Assembly: GCA_042088665.1 (NCBI GenBank)
Contig: JBELMB010000101.1
Coordinates: 1 to 18,486 of the forward strand
Direction: 5' to 3'
From: JBELMB01 sp042088665
GTDB lineage: Bacteria > Pseudomonadota > Alphaproteobacteria > Rhodobacterales > Rhodobacteraceae
Length of the DNA stretch: 18,486 bases
Below are positions 1 through 6,862 of this stretch, one piece after another. A program made the translations under genes and the position numbers. Below the pieces are notes generated by a model. That model had not been told where the DNA came from. It worked only from the letters and a program-made list of their open reading frames with translations, and did no database searches. Position 1 is the stretch's first letter. Every line of letters starts with the position of its first letter.

Positions 1-13
1 GCTCTTCCGATCT
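1..13 (+). other. Residual Illumina adapter sequence at contig end
   Basis: The first 13 bases, GCTCTTCCGATCT, equal the 3' end shared by the standard Illumina sequencing adapters. A perfect match exactly at base 1 is best explained as untrimmed library adapter, not genomic DNA. It implies that base 1 is a contig edge and that biological sequence begins near base 14. A chance genomic match at the very edge cannot be fully excluded. Confidence 0.9.
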
Positions 14-136
14 ACATGGCAGGACCGCTTTGAAATGGGGTTTCGCTTTGTCATTTCGGACCTGACACGCACCGCGCTCATCAAGCATCTTGACCAGAAA
101 TTCAGCGTGCAGGCGCCCGCGCGCGCGCCGGAATGA
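14..136 (+). CDS. PilZ-like domain protein, C-terminal fragment (5' end missing)
   Basis: This open frame runs in from the left edge and stops at TGA 134-136, giving about 40 residues after the adapter. The peptide has a Trp, then a GFRF element and an amphipathic tail ending in KHLDQKF. This matches in spacing the C-terminal part of the complete PilZ protein 57 nt downstream (Trp, GMRF, then KHLS). I infer the tail of a PilZ-like protein, a family that often binds cyclic di-GMP. The motifs that contact the nucleotide would lie in the missing N-terminal part, so binding cannot be judged. The two genes look like a tandem pair. Confidence 0.6.
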   Translation, partial: TWQDRFEMGFRFVISDLTRTALIKHLDQKFSVQAPARAPE

Positions 137-193
137 CCCCGCGCCTCACGCTCCCCGGCCCGGCCTCGGGTCGAAAGACCGCTGGCTGATGCC

Positions 194-532
194 ATGTCAC
201 ATGACGGCGCGCATGACCCTTTCACCGACCGACGCGGCAGCCGACGCCACCGCCTGAATATTCCCGGACGGGCGATCCAGGACGGATACGAGATCCCCTG
301 CAAAGTCATCGACATCTCTGAAACCGGCGCGCGCGTGGAATTTGACCCCGTGGCCATCGTGGGCCTGCGGGGAACGCGTTGCAGCCTGCGGATCCTCGAC
401 ATCAGCGAGGTCCCCGCCCGCATCATATGGAAGGCCGCCTATTCCGCAGGCATGCGGTTCGAGATATCTCCCTTGTTTCAGAACCTTCTCAAGCGCAGCC
501 TCGCGAAACACCTGTCACGAGAGGTCAGCTGA
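194..532 (+). CDS. PilZ domain protein (putative c-di-GMP receptor)
   Basis: This 112-aa single-domain protein is the usual size for a stand-alone PilZ domain. The N-terminal arginine cluster RRGSRRHR (residues 13-20) supplies the RxxxR element and DISETG (40-45) the D/NxSxxG element; together these form the cyclic di-GMP site in PilZ proteins. A beta-barrel-like C-terminal part with the GMRFE motif follows. No output domain, membrane segment or signal peptide is seen, so it would act in the cytosol by binding a partner. It follows a second PilZ-like gene fragment. Its 3' end overlaps the convergent RNase J gene by 8 nt. The ATG at 194 has only a weak ribosome-binding site. The controlled process (motility, exopolysaccharide or another) is unknown. 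Confidence 0.85.
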   Translation: MSHDGAHDPFTDRRGSRRHRLNIPGRAIQDGYEIPCKVIDISETGARVEFDPVAIVGLRGTRCSLRILDISEVPARIIWKAAYSAGMRFEISPLFQNLLKRSLAKHLSREVS

Positions 533-2192
533 GTCGGCTGATCACCACCGTCACTTCGGGCTTTTTGCCGATCTCGTTCTGGCTGGTCTGCCGCGCCACG
601 CGTCGCAGCCCCTCCTCGAGCTTGCCGTCATCGGTCAGCGTCTTGCCACCCGCCCGCCCCAGAAACTGCGACAGATCCTCTTCGAGCACATCGATCAGCG
701 GAACGTGGCTGCGCCCCTGCTCGGGCAGGCCCATGACGTCGCACCATGGCTCTCCGAGCGGGTCATCCTCTTCGTCGAGGATCACGGTCACCACGACATG
801 TCCGTTCAATGCCATCCGGATCCGGTCGCGGACGATGCCATCCAACGCGCCAATCTGAACGGCGCCATCCAGATAGGTCCGCCCGGTCTCGATGTAGTCC
901 ACGACTTTCGGCGCGTTGCCCGACAGTTCGACCATCATCCCGTTGACCGCCAGTACGCCTTGCCGACCCTTGGTCTGGGCGAGGCGGCTGTGTTCGCGCA
1001 GGTGGCGGTGCTCGCCGTGCATGGGCACCACGATCTGCGGCTGCACGATATCCTGCATCGTCTCAAGGTCAGGCCGGTTCGCGTGACCGGAAACGTGGAA
1101 GTCCCCCATGGAGTCATCGACCACGTCCACGCCCTTTTCCGAGAGCTGGTTCATGATCCGGATGACTTCCCGCTCGTTGCCCGGGATGGTCTTGGACGAG
1201 AACAGAAAAAGATCGCCTTCTTTCAGCTCGATCCCGTTGAACTTGCCCCGCGCCAATTGTGCGGAGGCCGCGCGGCGTTCGCCCTGGCTGCCGGTGACCA
1301 GCAGCATCAGGTTTTCCCGCGGAATGGAACTGGCGTCTTCCGGGCTGACAACCTTGGGAAACCGGTCGAGCACGCCGGTTTCAACCGAGGCCTCGACCAT
1401 GCGGCGCATCGCCCGCCCCAAAAGGCAGATGGAGCGGCCCGCGCGTTCGCCTGCCTCGGCCAGGGTCCGGACGCGCGCCACGTTGGAGGCAAAGGTGGTC
1501 GCGACCACCATGTGCCGAGCCTCCGACACGAGGGTTTCCACGGCGGGTCCGACGATCTCTTCAGACCGGCCCGGGTGGCGGGTAAAGACATTGGTCGAAT
1601 CGCAGACCAGCGCCCGCACCCCCGGTGCCGACACTTCGGCCCAAAGCGCGGGATCCCACGCCTCGCCGACCAGCGGATTCTTGTCCAGTTTGAAATCGCC
1701 TGTGTGAATGACCCGGCCTTCCGGACTGTCGATCACCAACGCACTGGATTCCGGGATGGAGTGGGAAATCGGCAGGAACCCCACTGTAAAGGGACCAACC
1801 TGCACGGTTTCGGGCCATTTGGAGCAGGTCCGGACAGATTTGCCCTCGACCCCGTAGTCCGCCAGCTTGCCCCGCGCGATGTTCGCGGTGAAGGCACGCG
1901 CATAGATCGGCGCGCCCAGCGTCTCGAACGTATGACCAACGGCGCCCACGTGATCCTCATGGGCGTGGGTGACAAAGATCGCCTCGATGCGGTTGCGGTT
2001 CTCTTTCAGCCAGCTGATGTCGGGAAAGATGATGTCCACGCCGGGCGTGCTGTCCATGTCGGGGAAAGTCACGCCGAGGTCGACCACGATCAGCCGCTCT
2101 TCGCCCGGCTTTCCGTAGCCATAGACGTAACAGTTCATGCCGATCTCGCCGGCGCCTCCCAGGGGGAGATAAATCAGGCGCTCAGCGCTCAT
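525..2192 (-). CDS. rnj: Ribonuclease J (metallo-beta-lactamase/beta-CASP RNase)
   Basis: This 555-aa protein is the normal length for RNase J, which has 5'-to-3' exonuclease and endonuclease activity in mRNA decay and rRNA maturation. Visible motifs in order: HAHEDH (76-81, two-zinc site), H144 in PISHSIPES, TGDFK (164-168), the beta-CASP segment with TGSQGE (300-305), DFHVSGHA (364-371) and the MHGEHRH region (391-397). A C-terminal domain of about 100 residues follows. ATG at 2192 overlaps the coaX stop codon as ATGA, so translation is probably coupled. This is the last gene of the minus-strand run. Its stop lies inside the 3' end of the convergent PilZ gene and no terminator hairpin is visible there. 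Confidence 0.96.
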   Translation of the reverse strand: MSAERLIYLPLGGAGEIGMNCYVYGYGKPGEERLIVVDLGVTFPDMDSTPGVDIIFPDISWLKENRNRIEAIFVTHAHEDHVGAVGHTFETLGAPIYARAFTANIARGKLADYGVEGKSVRTCSKWPETVQVGPFTVGFLPISHSIPESSALVIDSPEGRVIHTGDFKLDKNPLVGEAWDPALWAEVSAPGVRALVCDSTNVFTRHPGRSEEIVGPAVETLVSEARHMVVATTFASNVARVRTLAEAGERAGRSICLLGRAMRRMVEASVETGVLDRFPKVVSPEDASSIPRENLMLLVTGSQGERRAASAQLARGKFNGIELKEGDLFLFSSKTIPGNEREVIRIMNQLSEKGVDVVDDSMGDFHVSGHANRPDLETMQDIVQPQIVVPMHGEHRHLREHSRLAQTKGRQGVLAVNGMMVELSGNAPKVVDYIETGRTYLDGAVQIGALDGIVRDRIRMALNGHVVVTVILDEEDDPLGEPWCDVMGLPEQGRSHVPLIDVLEEDLSQFLGRAGGKTLTDDGKLEEGLRRVARQTSQNEIGKKPEVTVVISRLS

Positions 2193-2968
2193 CCGTATGC
2201 CTCGGTTCTATTGAAATTGTAGATGACGGTGAGACCATGCATGGTCAGCACCTCGTCGAATTTGTCAAAGAGCGGGACCGCCTGTTGAAACAGCGGCGCC
2301 AGCCCCCCGGTAGAAATCACGGTCATGTCGCGGCCGCGCTCCGCCTTGATACGTTCACAGATCTCGCGCACGAGGCCAACGTAGCCCCAGAAGACGCCCG
2401 ACTGCATACAGGCCACGGTGTTGGTGCCCACCACGCGCTGCGGCTTGGAGATGTCCACATGTGGCAGCGCAGCGGCGGCCTGGTGCAGCGCCTCAAGGCT
2501 GAGGTTCACACCCGGCGCGATCACGCCGCCTTCGTAGGCACCATCCTCGGCCACCACATCAAAGGTGGTCGCGGTGCCGAAATCGACAACGATCAGATTC
2601 CCGCCATATTTGTCAAAGCCCGCCACGGTGTTGACGATACGGTCCGGGCCGACCTGTGTGCCCTCGTCTACGCGCACCTCGACCGGAAGGCCACAGTCTT
2701 CCTTGCCCACGACCAGCGGGCGGGTGTTGAAATAGCGGTCCGCCAGAACGCGCAGGTTGAAGACCACGCGTGGCACCGTCGAAGAGATGATCACATCGGT
2801 GATCCTGGCCTCGATCTTTTCCAGCGCGAGCAGGCTGGACAGCCAGACGTAATACTGGTCCGCCGTGCGCTGATGCTCCGTCGCCATGCGCCAGGTCGCA
2901 ACAAAGCGCGCCCCGTCCCATAGCGCGAACACGGTGTTGGTGTTGCCGCAGTCAATGGCAAGCAGCAT
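2189..2968 (-). CDS. coaX: Type III pantothenate kinase
   Basis: CoaX phosphorylates pantothenate using ATP, the first step of coenzyme A synthesis, in the cytosol. At 259 aa it has the family length. It starts with the phosphate-binding motif DCGNTNT (6-12) of the ASKHA fold, followed by GPDR (107-110), DFGTATTFD (129-137), GGVIAPG (147-153) and STGG (219-222). I chose ATG 2968, not an upstream in-frame start at 3013, because it puts the DxGNT motif at the N-terminus as usual. It also follows an AAAGG ribosome-binding site and clears the birA stop by 13 nt, whereas the longer form would overlap birA. The 3' end overlaps rnj by 4 nt. Confidence 0.95.
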   Translation of the reverse strand: MLLAIDCGNTNTVFALWDGARFVATWRMATEHQRTADQYYVWLSSLLALEKIEARITDVIISSTVPRVVFNLRVLADRYFNTRPLVVGKEDCGLPVEVRVDEGTQVGPDRIVNTVAGFDKYGGNLIVVDFGTATTFDVVAEDGAYEGGVIAPGVNLSLEALHQAAAALPHVDISKPQRVVGTNTVACMQSGVFWGYVGLVREICERIKAERGRDMTVISTGGLAPLFQQAVPLFDKFDEVLTMHGLTVIYNFNRTEAYG

Positions 2969-2981
2969 GGGCGGGGGCCTT

Positions 2982-3719
2982 TCAGAAGAACACGTCCGCG
3001 GCAGCGATGGCAACGCGACCGTGGAGGGTGTTTAGGACAAGTTGGCCCCCATCGTCCACCGTCTCAAAGCGGCCGTGATGACTCTCTCTGGTGGTGCGGG
3101 CGGTGATCTCTTCGCCCAAACGCGCGGCTTTTGCCAGCCAGGCGGTGCGGATTGGCGCAAATCCATAGGTGGCAAACGCGGTCTCATGTCGGGCAAAGGC
3201 CGCGGCAAGCGCATCGAGCAGGGTTTGCGGCGTCACACGCACACCGGTTTCCGCAAGCAGCGACACCGGCGGCACGGCGCCTTGCTCCAGCGTCTTGTTG
3301 TCGGGCGCGGCAATCAGGTTCACACCGATGCCGATGACCAGCGTGCCCGCCGGTGCCACCCCTTCCAGCAGGATGCCCGCCAGCTTGCCACCGTTGAGCA
3401 AGACGTCATTGGGCCATTTCAGCGCGAGCCCTGCATCGGTCCCGGTGACTTCGGCCAAGGCATCGTGCAAGGCCAGCGCCGCCACGAAGGATCGCAGGGC
3501 CAGCCTGTCTGGCGGATCGCCGGGGCGCATCACAAGCGAGGCGGCAAAATTACCGGCCGGACTGACCCAGGCCCGACCGCGACGACCCCTTGCGGCCGTC
3601 TGTTGCAGCGCGCAGATCCATTCCGGCCCCTTCAGGGAAGGCGCGCGCCGCGCCGCCTGTGCATTCGTGCTGTCAACTTCGGCAAGGATCTCGCGACCAT
3701 AGCCCGCGGGCCAGCTCAT
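2982..3719 (-). CDS. birA: Biotin--[acetyl-CoA-carboxylase] ligase, catalytic-only form
   Basis: This 245-aa biotin protein ligase activates biotin with ATP and attaches it to the carrier lysine of biotin-dependent carboxylases. Visible motifs: EVDSTN (14-19), the adenylate-binding loop GRRGRAW (45-51), KWPNDV (101-106), GKLAGILLE (111-119) and GIGVNL (130-135). There is no N-terminal winged-helix DNA-binding domain, so it is a monofunctional ligase and not an E. coli-like repressor. ATG 3719 is preferred because the usual N-terminus (MSWPAGYG) begins there. An in-frame GTG at 3752 would add 11 low-complexity residues encoded by the GC-rich linker. No clear Shine-Dalgarno sequence precedes ATG 3719, so expression may depend on read-through from nuoN. 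Confidence 0.93.
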   Translation of the reverse strand: MSWPAGYGREILAEVDSTNAQAARRAPSLKGPEWICALQQTAARGRRGRAWVSPAGNFAASLVMRPGDPPDRLALRSFVAALALHDALAEVTGTDAGLALKWPNDVLLNGGKLAGILLEGVAPAGTLVIGIGVNLIAAPDNKTLEQGAVPPVSLLAETGVRVTPQTLLDALAAAFARHETAFATYGFAPIRTAWLAKAARLGEEITARTTRESHHGRFETVDDGGQLVLNTLHGRVAIAAADVFF

Positions 3720-3732
3720 GCGCGGCCCGCGC

Positions 3733-3755
3733 GGGGTGCGCGGGGTGCGCACCCC
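3733..3755 (-). repeat. GC-rich tandem and inverted repeat in the nuoN-birA linker
   Basis: Two perfect tandem copies of GGGGTGCGC (3733-3741 and 3742-3750, plus-strand reading) are followed by ACCCC. The second copy therefore closes into the palindrome GGGGTGCGCACCCC (3742-3755), able to form a five-pair stem with a GCGC loop. It occupies most of the 58-nt gap between the nuoN stop and the birA ATG. No T-run follows on the minus strand, so it does not look like an intrinsic terminator. It could modulate birA translation or be neutral GC-rich sequence. Confidence 0.5.
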
Positions 3756-3777
3756 GTCAGGGCACGCCCGGAGCGCC

Positions 3778-5232
3778 TCAGTTGACCAGCCCCTCGGCCG
3801 CGGCCTGCGCTATGTCCTGCACATCCACCGACAGACCCAGCGGGTTGAACACCGCGAGGATCAGGATCAGCGCAGAGGCCGCAAGGAAGCCCGAGAGCAC
3901 CGGCGATGTGGGCTTGTCGAGCGCCTCCTCGGTCTCGTCGCCGAAATACATGAAGAAGACGATGCGCAGGTAGTAATAGGCGCCAATCACGGAGGCCACG
4001 ACGCCCGCCACCGCGAGCCAGACCAGATCCGCCTCGACCGCAGCCAAGAGCACGCCGTATTTCGCAAAGAAACCCAAAAGCGGCGGCACACCCGCGAGGC
4101 TGAAGAGCAAAACCAGCATGGCCAGCGCCTTGCCCGGTTCGCGTTTGGAATACATGCCAAGCGCGTGGATGTCGGTGACGGGTTGGCCGTCGCGTTCCAT
4201 CAGGAGGATAAAGGCAAAGGTGCCAACGTTCATCGTCACGTAGATCGCCATGTAGAGCAGCATGGCCTGCACACCGATCTCACTGCCCGCGGCCAGCCCC
4301 ATCAGGGCGTACCCCATGTGGGCGATGGAGGAATAGGCCATCAGACGCTTGATATCGCGTTGCCCGATCGCGGCAATGGCACCGAGGAACATGGACAGAA
4401 CCGACAAAAGCGCCACCACCTGTCCCCAATCTGCCGTCGCCTGACCAAAAGCGTCAAACATGACCCGCGCGAAAAGCCCCATGGCCGCAACCTTGGGCGC
4501 GGTGGCGAAGAAGGCCGTGATCGGCGTGGGCGCGCCTTCGTAGACGTCTGGTGTCCACATGTGGAAAGGCACGGCAGAGACCTTGAACGCCAGACCGGCG
4601 ATCAGCAGCACGAGCCCCAGCAGCAACCCGATGGAGAGGTGCCCCTCTTCGGCGGTCTGGATGATGCCCGCAAATTCGGTCGTGCCAGCGTAGCCATAGA
4701 CCAGCGAGGCACCGTAGAGCAGCAGACCGGAAGACAGCGCCCCCAACACAAAGTACTTGAGCCCGGCTTCGGTCGATTTGGCGCTGTCGCGGCGCAAGGA
4801 GGCGACGACATAAAGCGACAGGGACTGCAATTCGAGCCCCATGTAGAGCACCATCAGGTCACCGGCAGAGACCATGACCATCATGCCCACCGCGGCCAGC
4901 GTCACCAGCAGCGGATATTCGAACCGCAGGAGGTCGCGCTTGGCCATATACCCTTCGGACATCAAGAGCACCGCCGCCGCGGACACAAGGATCATCACCT
5001 TGGCGAAGCGCGCGAAACCGTCATCGACGAAGATCCCGCCAAAGGCGCCATGCGTGCCTTCGCCGGTGACGCCAATCCAGATGGCAACCAGCACGAACAC
5101 CGCAGCGGTCGCCCAGGTCAGCATCGGCGCCAGCGCGTCTTTCTTCGTGTAGACCGCACCGACGAGCGCGAGCATCGCGTATACGGCCAGGATCACTTCC
5201 GGCAGGATGATGTTCAGATCAGCCGAGATCAT
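3778..5232 (-). CDS. nuoN: NADH-quinone oxidoreductase subunit N
   Basis: This is one of three antiporter-like proton-pumping subunits of the complex I membrane arm. At 484 aa it has the E. coli NuoN length and about 14 hydrophobic helices. Key charged residues keep the E. coli numbering: E134 in MGLELQSL, K217 in AFKVSA and K247 in TAPKVAA. VPFHMWTPDVYEGAPTP (221-237) and KRLMAYSSIAHMGY (295-308) are signature segments of the proton-translocating domain. ATG 5232 follows a strong AAAGGAGA ribosome-binding site. It lies 57 nt after nuoM, with a hairpin in the gap, and is the last nuo gene before birA. Confidence 0.97.
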   Translation of the reverse strand: MISADLNIILPEVILAVYAMLALVGAVYTKKDALAPMLTWATAAVFVLVAIWIGVTGEGTHGAFGGIFVDDGFARFAKVMILVSAAAVLLMSEGYMAKRDLLRFEYPLLVTLAAVGMMVMVSAGDLMVLYMGLELQSLSLYVVASLRRDSAKSTEAGLKYFVLGALSSGLLLYGASLVYGYAGTTEFAGIIQTAEEGHLSIGLLLGLVLLIAGLAFKVSAVPFHMWTPDVYEGAPTPITAFFATAPKVAAMGLFARVMFDAFGQATADWGQVVALLSVLSMFLGAIAAIGQRDIKRLMAYSSIAHMGYALMGLAAGSEIGVQAMLLYMAIYVTMNVGTFAFILLMERDGQPVTDIHALGMYSKREPGKALAMLVLLFSLAGVPPLLGFFAKYGVLLAAVEADLVWLAVAGVVASVIGAYYYLRIVFFMYFGDETEEALDKPTSPVLSGFLAASALILILAVFNPLGLSVDVQDIAQAAAEGLVN

Positions 5233-5257
5233 CTCCCGTCTCCTTTGCTTGCGCCGC

Positions 5258-5284
5258 CCTGTCGCGGGATCGCCCCGCGACGGG
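5258..5284 (-). other. Perfect intercistronic hairpin between nuoM and nuoN
   Basis: GTCGCGGG (5261-5268) and CCCGCGAC (5274-5281) pair perfectly around a five-base loop. A G-U pair and two further pairs extend the stem to 11 bp (5258-5284). It begins just after the nuoM stop (read on the minus strand) and ends before the nuoN ribosome-binding site. No T-run follows, so read-through is expected. A role in mRNA processing or in unequal nuoM/nuoN levels is possible but is only inferred. Confidence 0.6.
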
Positions 5285-5289
5285 CGCGC

Positions 5290-6861
5290 CTAGTGTTGGT
5301 CCACTTCGGCCAGACGGGTCTCATGCCCGCCACGGCCAGCGCCTTCCAGCGCGATGTCATAGCCGGATACCAGCGCCTCGACGCTCGGCCCGATGCGGTC
5401 GAGGATCGGGGCCGGATAGATCCCCATCCAGATCGTCATCACCACGAGCGGCGCAAAGATCGCCTTTTCGCGGGTGGTCATGTCCTTGATGGTCTTCAGG
5501 CTTTCCTTGATCAGGTCCCCCATGACAACACGGCGGTAGAGCCAGAGCGCATAGCCCGCCGAGAGGATCACGCCCGTGGTGGCACCGGCGGCCACCCAGG
5601 TGTTGACCTGAAAGATCCCGGCCAGCGTCAGGAATTCCCCGACAAAGCCGCTGGTGCCGGGCAGGCCCACATTGGCCATGGTGAAGAGCATGAAGATCAG
5701 CGCATAGGCCGGCATGCGGTTGACGAGGCCGCCATAGGCATCGATCTCGCGCGTGTGCATCCGGTCATAGATGACACCGACACACAGGAACAGCGCGCCA
5801 GAGATGAACCCGTGGGAAATCATCTGGAAGATCGCGCCATCGATCCCCTGCTGGTTGGCGGCAAAGATCCCGAGGGTCACATAGCCCATATGCGCAACAG
5901 AGGAGTAGGCGATGAGCTTTTTCATGTCTTCCTGCACCAGCGCCACAAGCGAGGTGTAGATGATCGCGATCACCGAGAGCGTGAAGACGAAATTCGCCAT
6001 CACGTCGGAGCCCACCGGGAACATCGGAAGCGAGAAGCGCAGGAAACCGTACCCACCCATCTTGAGCAGGATCGCCGCCAGAACGACAGACCCCGCGGTG
6101 GGCGCCTGCACGTGCGCCTCCGGCAACCAGGTGTGCACCGGCCACATGGGCATTTTCACCGCAAAACTGGCGAAAAAGGCGAGGAACAGCATGGTTTGCA
6201 TCCCGCCCACCACGTGGATGCCCAGCACCTTGAAATCCTCGGAGGCAAAGTTGTGGGTCAACAGCGACACATCGCAGGCCCCGATGCAGGTCGTACCGGC
6301 GTCGGCAAACATCGCCACCATGGCCACCAGCATCAGCACCGAGCCGAAGAACGTGTAGAGGAAGAACTTGAACGAGGCGTAGATCCGCGCCTTTCCGCCC
6401 CAGATGCCGATGATCAGGAACATCGGGATCAGGCCCGCCTCGAAGAAGAGGTAGAACAGGATCAGGTCCAGCGCCATGAAGACACCGAGCATCAGCGTTT
6501 CCAGCACGAGGAATGCGATCATGTATTCGGTCACGCGGTGCTTCACGTCCCAGGAGGCCGCGATCACCAGCGGCATCATGAAGGTTGTGAGCATCACGAA
6601 GAGCACGGAGATACCGTCGACGCCCATCCGGTAGTCGAGCCCCATGATCCATTCACCCTCTTCCACCATCTGGAAGCCCGTGTCCGAGGCGTCGAACTGG
6701 AACAGAATGAAGAGCGAAATCAGGAAGGTCGCCGAGGTCGCGATCAGCGACAACCATTTGGCGTTGCGCTGCGCCGCCGCGTCCTCCCCCCGCAGGAAAA
6801 CCGCGAGGATCAGCGCCGCCAGCGCGGGCAGGAAGGTGACGATGGAAAGCAGGTTGGACAT
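5290..6861 (-). CDS. nuoM: NADH-quinone oxidoreductase subunit M
   Basis: This 523-aa antiporter-like subunit forms the middle proton channel of the complex I membrane arm. It shows E141 in FFEAGLIPMF, K236 in AVKMPMWP, the LPEAHVQAPTAGS signature (246-258), K267 in LLKMGGYG and KKLIAYSSVAHMGY (314-327); the acidic and basic residues correspond to the proton pathway in the family. Many hydrophobic helices are evident. The start at 6861 has a GGAGGGG ribosome-binding site inside the end of nuoL, and only one nucleotide separates it from the nuoL stop. The hydrophilic C-terminal tail (RGGHETRLAEVDQH) is a little longer than in E. coli. Confidence 0.97.
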   Translation of the reverse strand: MSNLLSIVTFLPALAALILAVFLRGEDAAAQRNAKWLSLIATSATFLISLFILFQFDASDTGFQMVEEGEWIMGLDYRMGVDGISVLFVMLTTFMMPLVIAASWDVKHRVTEYMIAFLVLETLMLGVFMALDLILFYLFFEAGLIPMFLIIGIWGGKARIYASFKFFLYTFFGSVLMLVAMVAMFADAGTTCIGACDVSLLTHNFASEDFKVLGIHVVGGMQTMLFLAFFASFAVKMPMWPVHTWLPEAHVQAPTAGSVVLAAILLKMGGYGFLRFSLPMFPVGSDVMANFVFTLSVIAIIYTSLVALVQEDMKKLIAYSSVAHMGYVTLGIFAANQQGIDGAIFQMISHGFISGALFLCVGVIYDRMHTREIDAYGGLVNRMPAYALIFMLFTMANVGLPGTSGFVGEFLTLAGIFQVNTWVAAGATTGVILSAGYALWLYRRVVMGDLIKESLKTIKDMTTREKAIFAPLVVMTIWMGIYPAPILDRIGPSVEALVSGYDIALEGAGRGGHETRLAEVDQH

Positions 6862-6862
6862 G

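Noticed and set aside
342..2222. Long plus-strand frame opposite rnj
   Set aside because: The minus strand encodes a complete RNase J with all catalytic motifs. The plus frame is low-complexity antisense.
2982..3719. BirA as a biotin-operon repressor
   Set aside because: The N-terminal DNA-binding domain is absent; the protein begins directly with the ligase domain.
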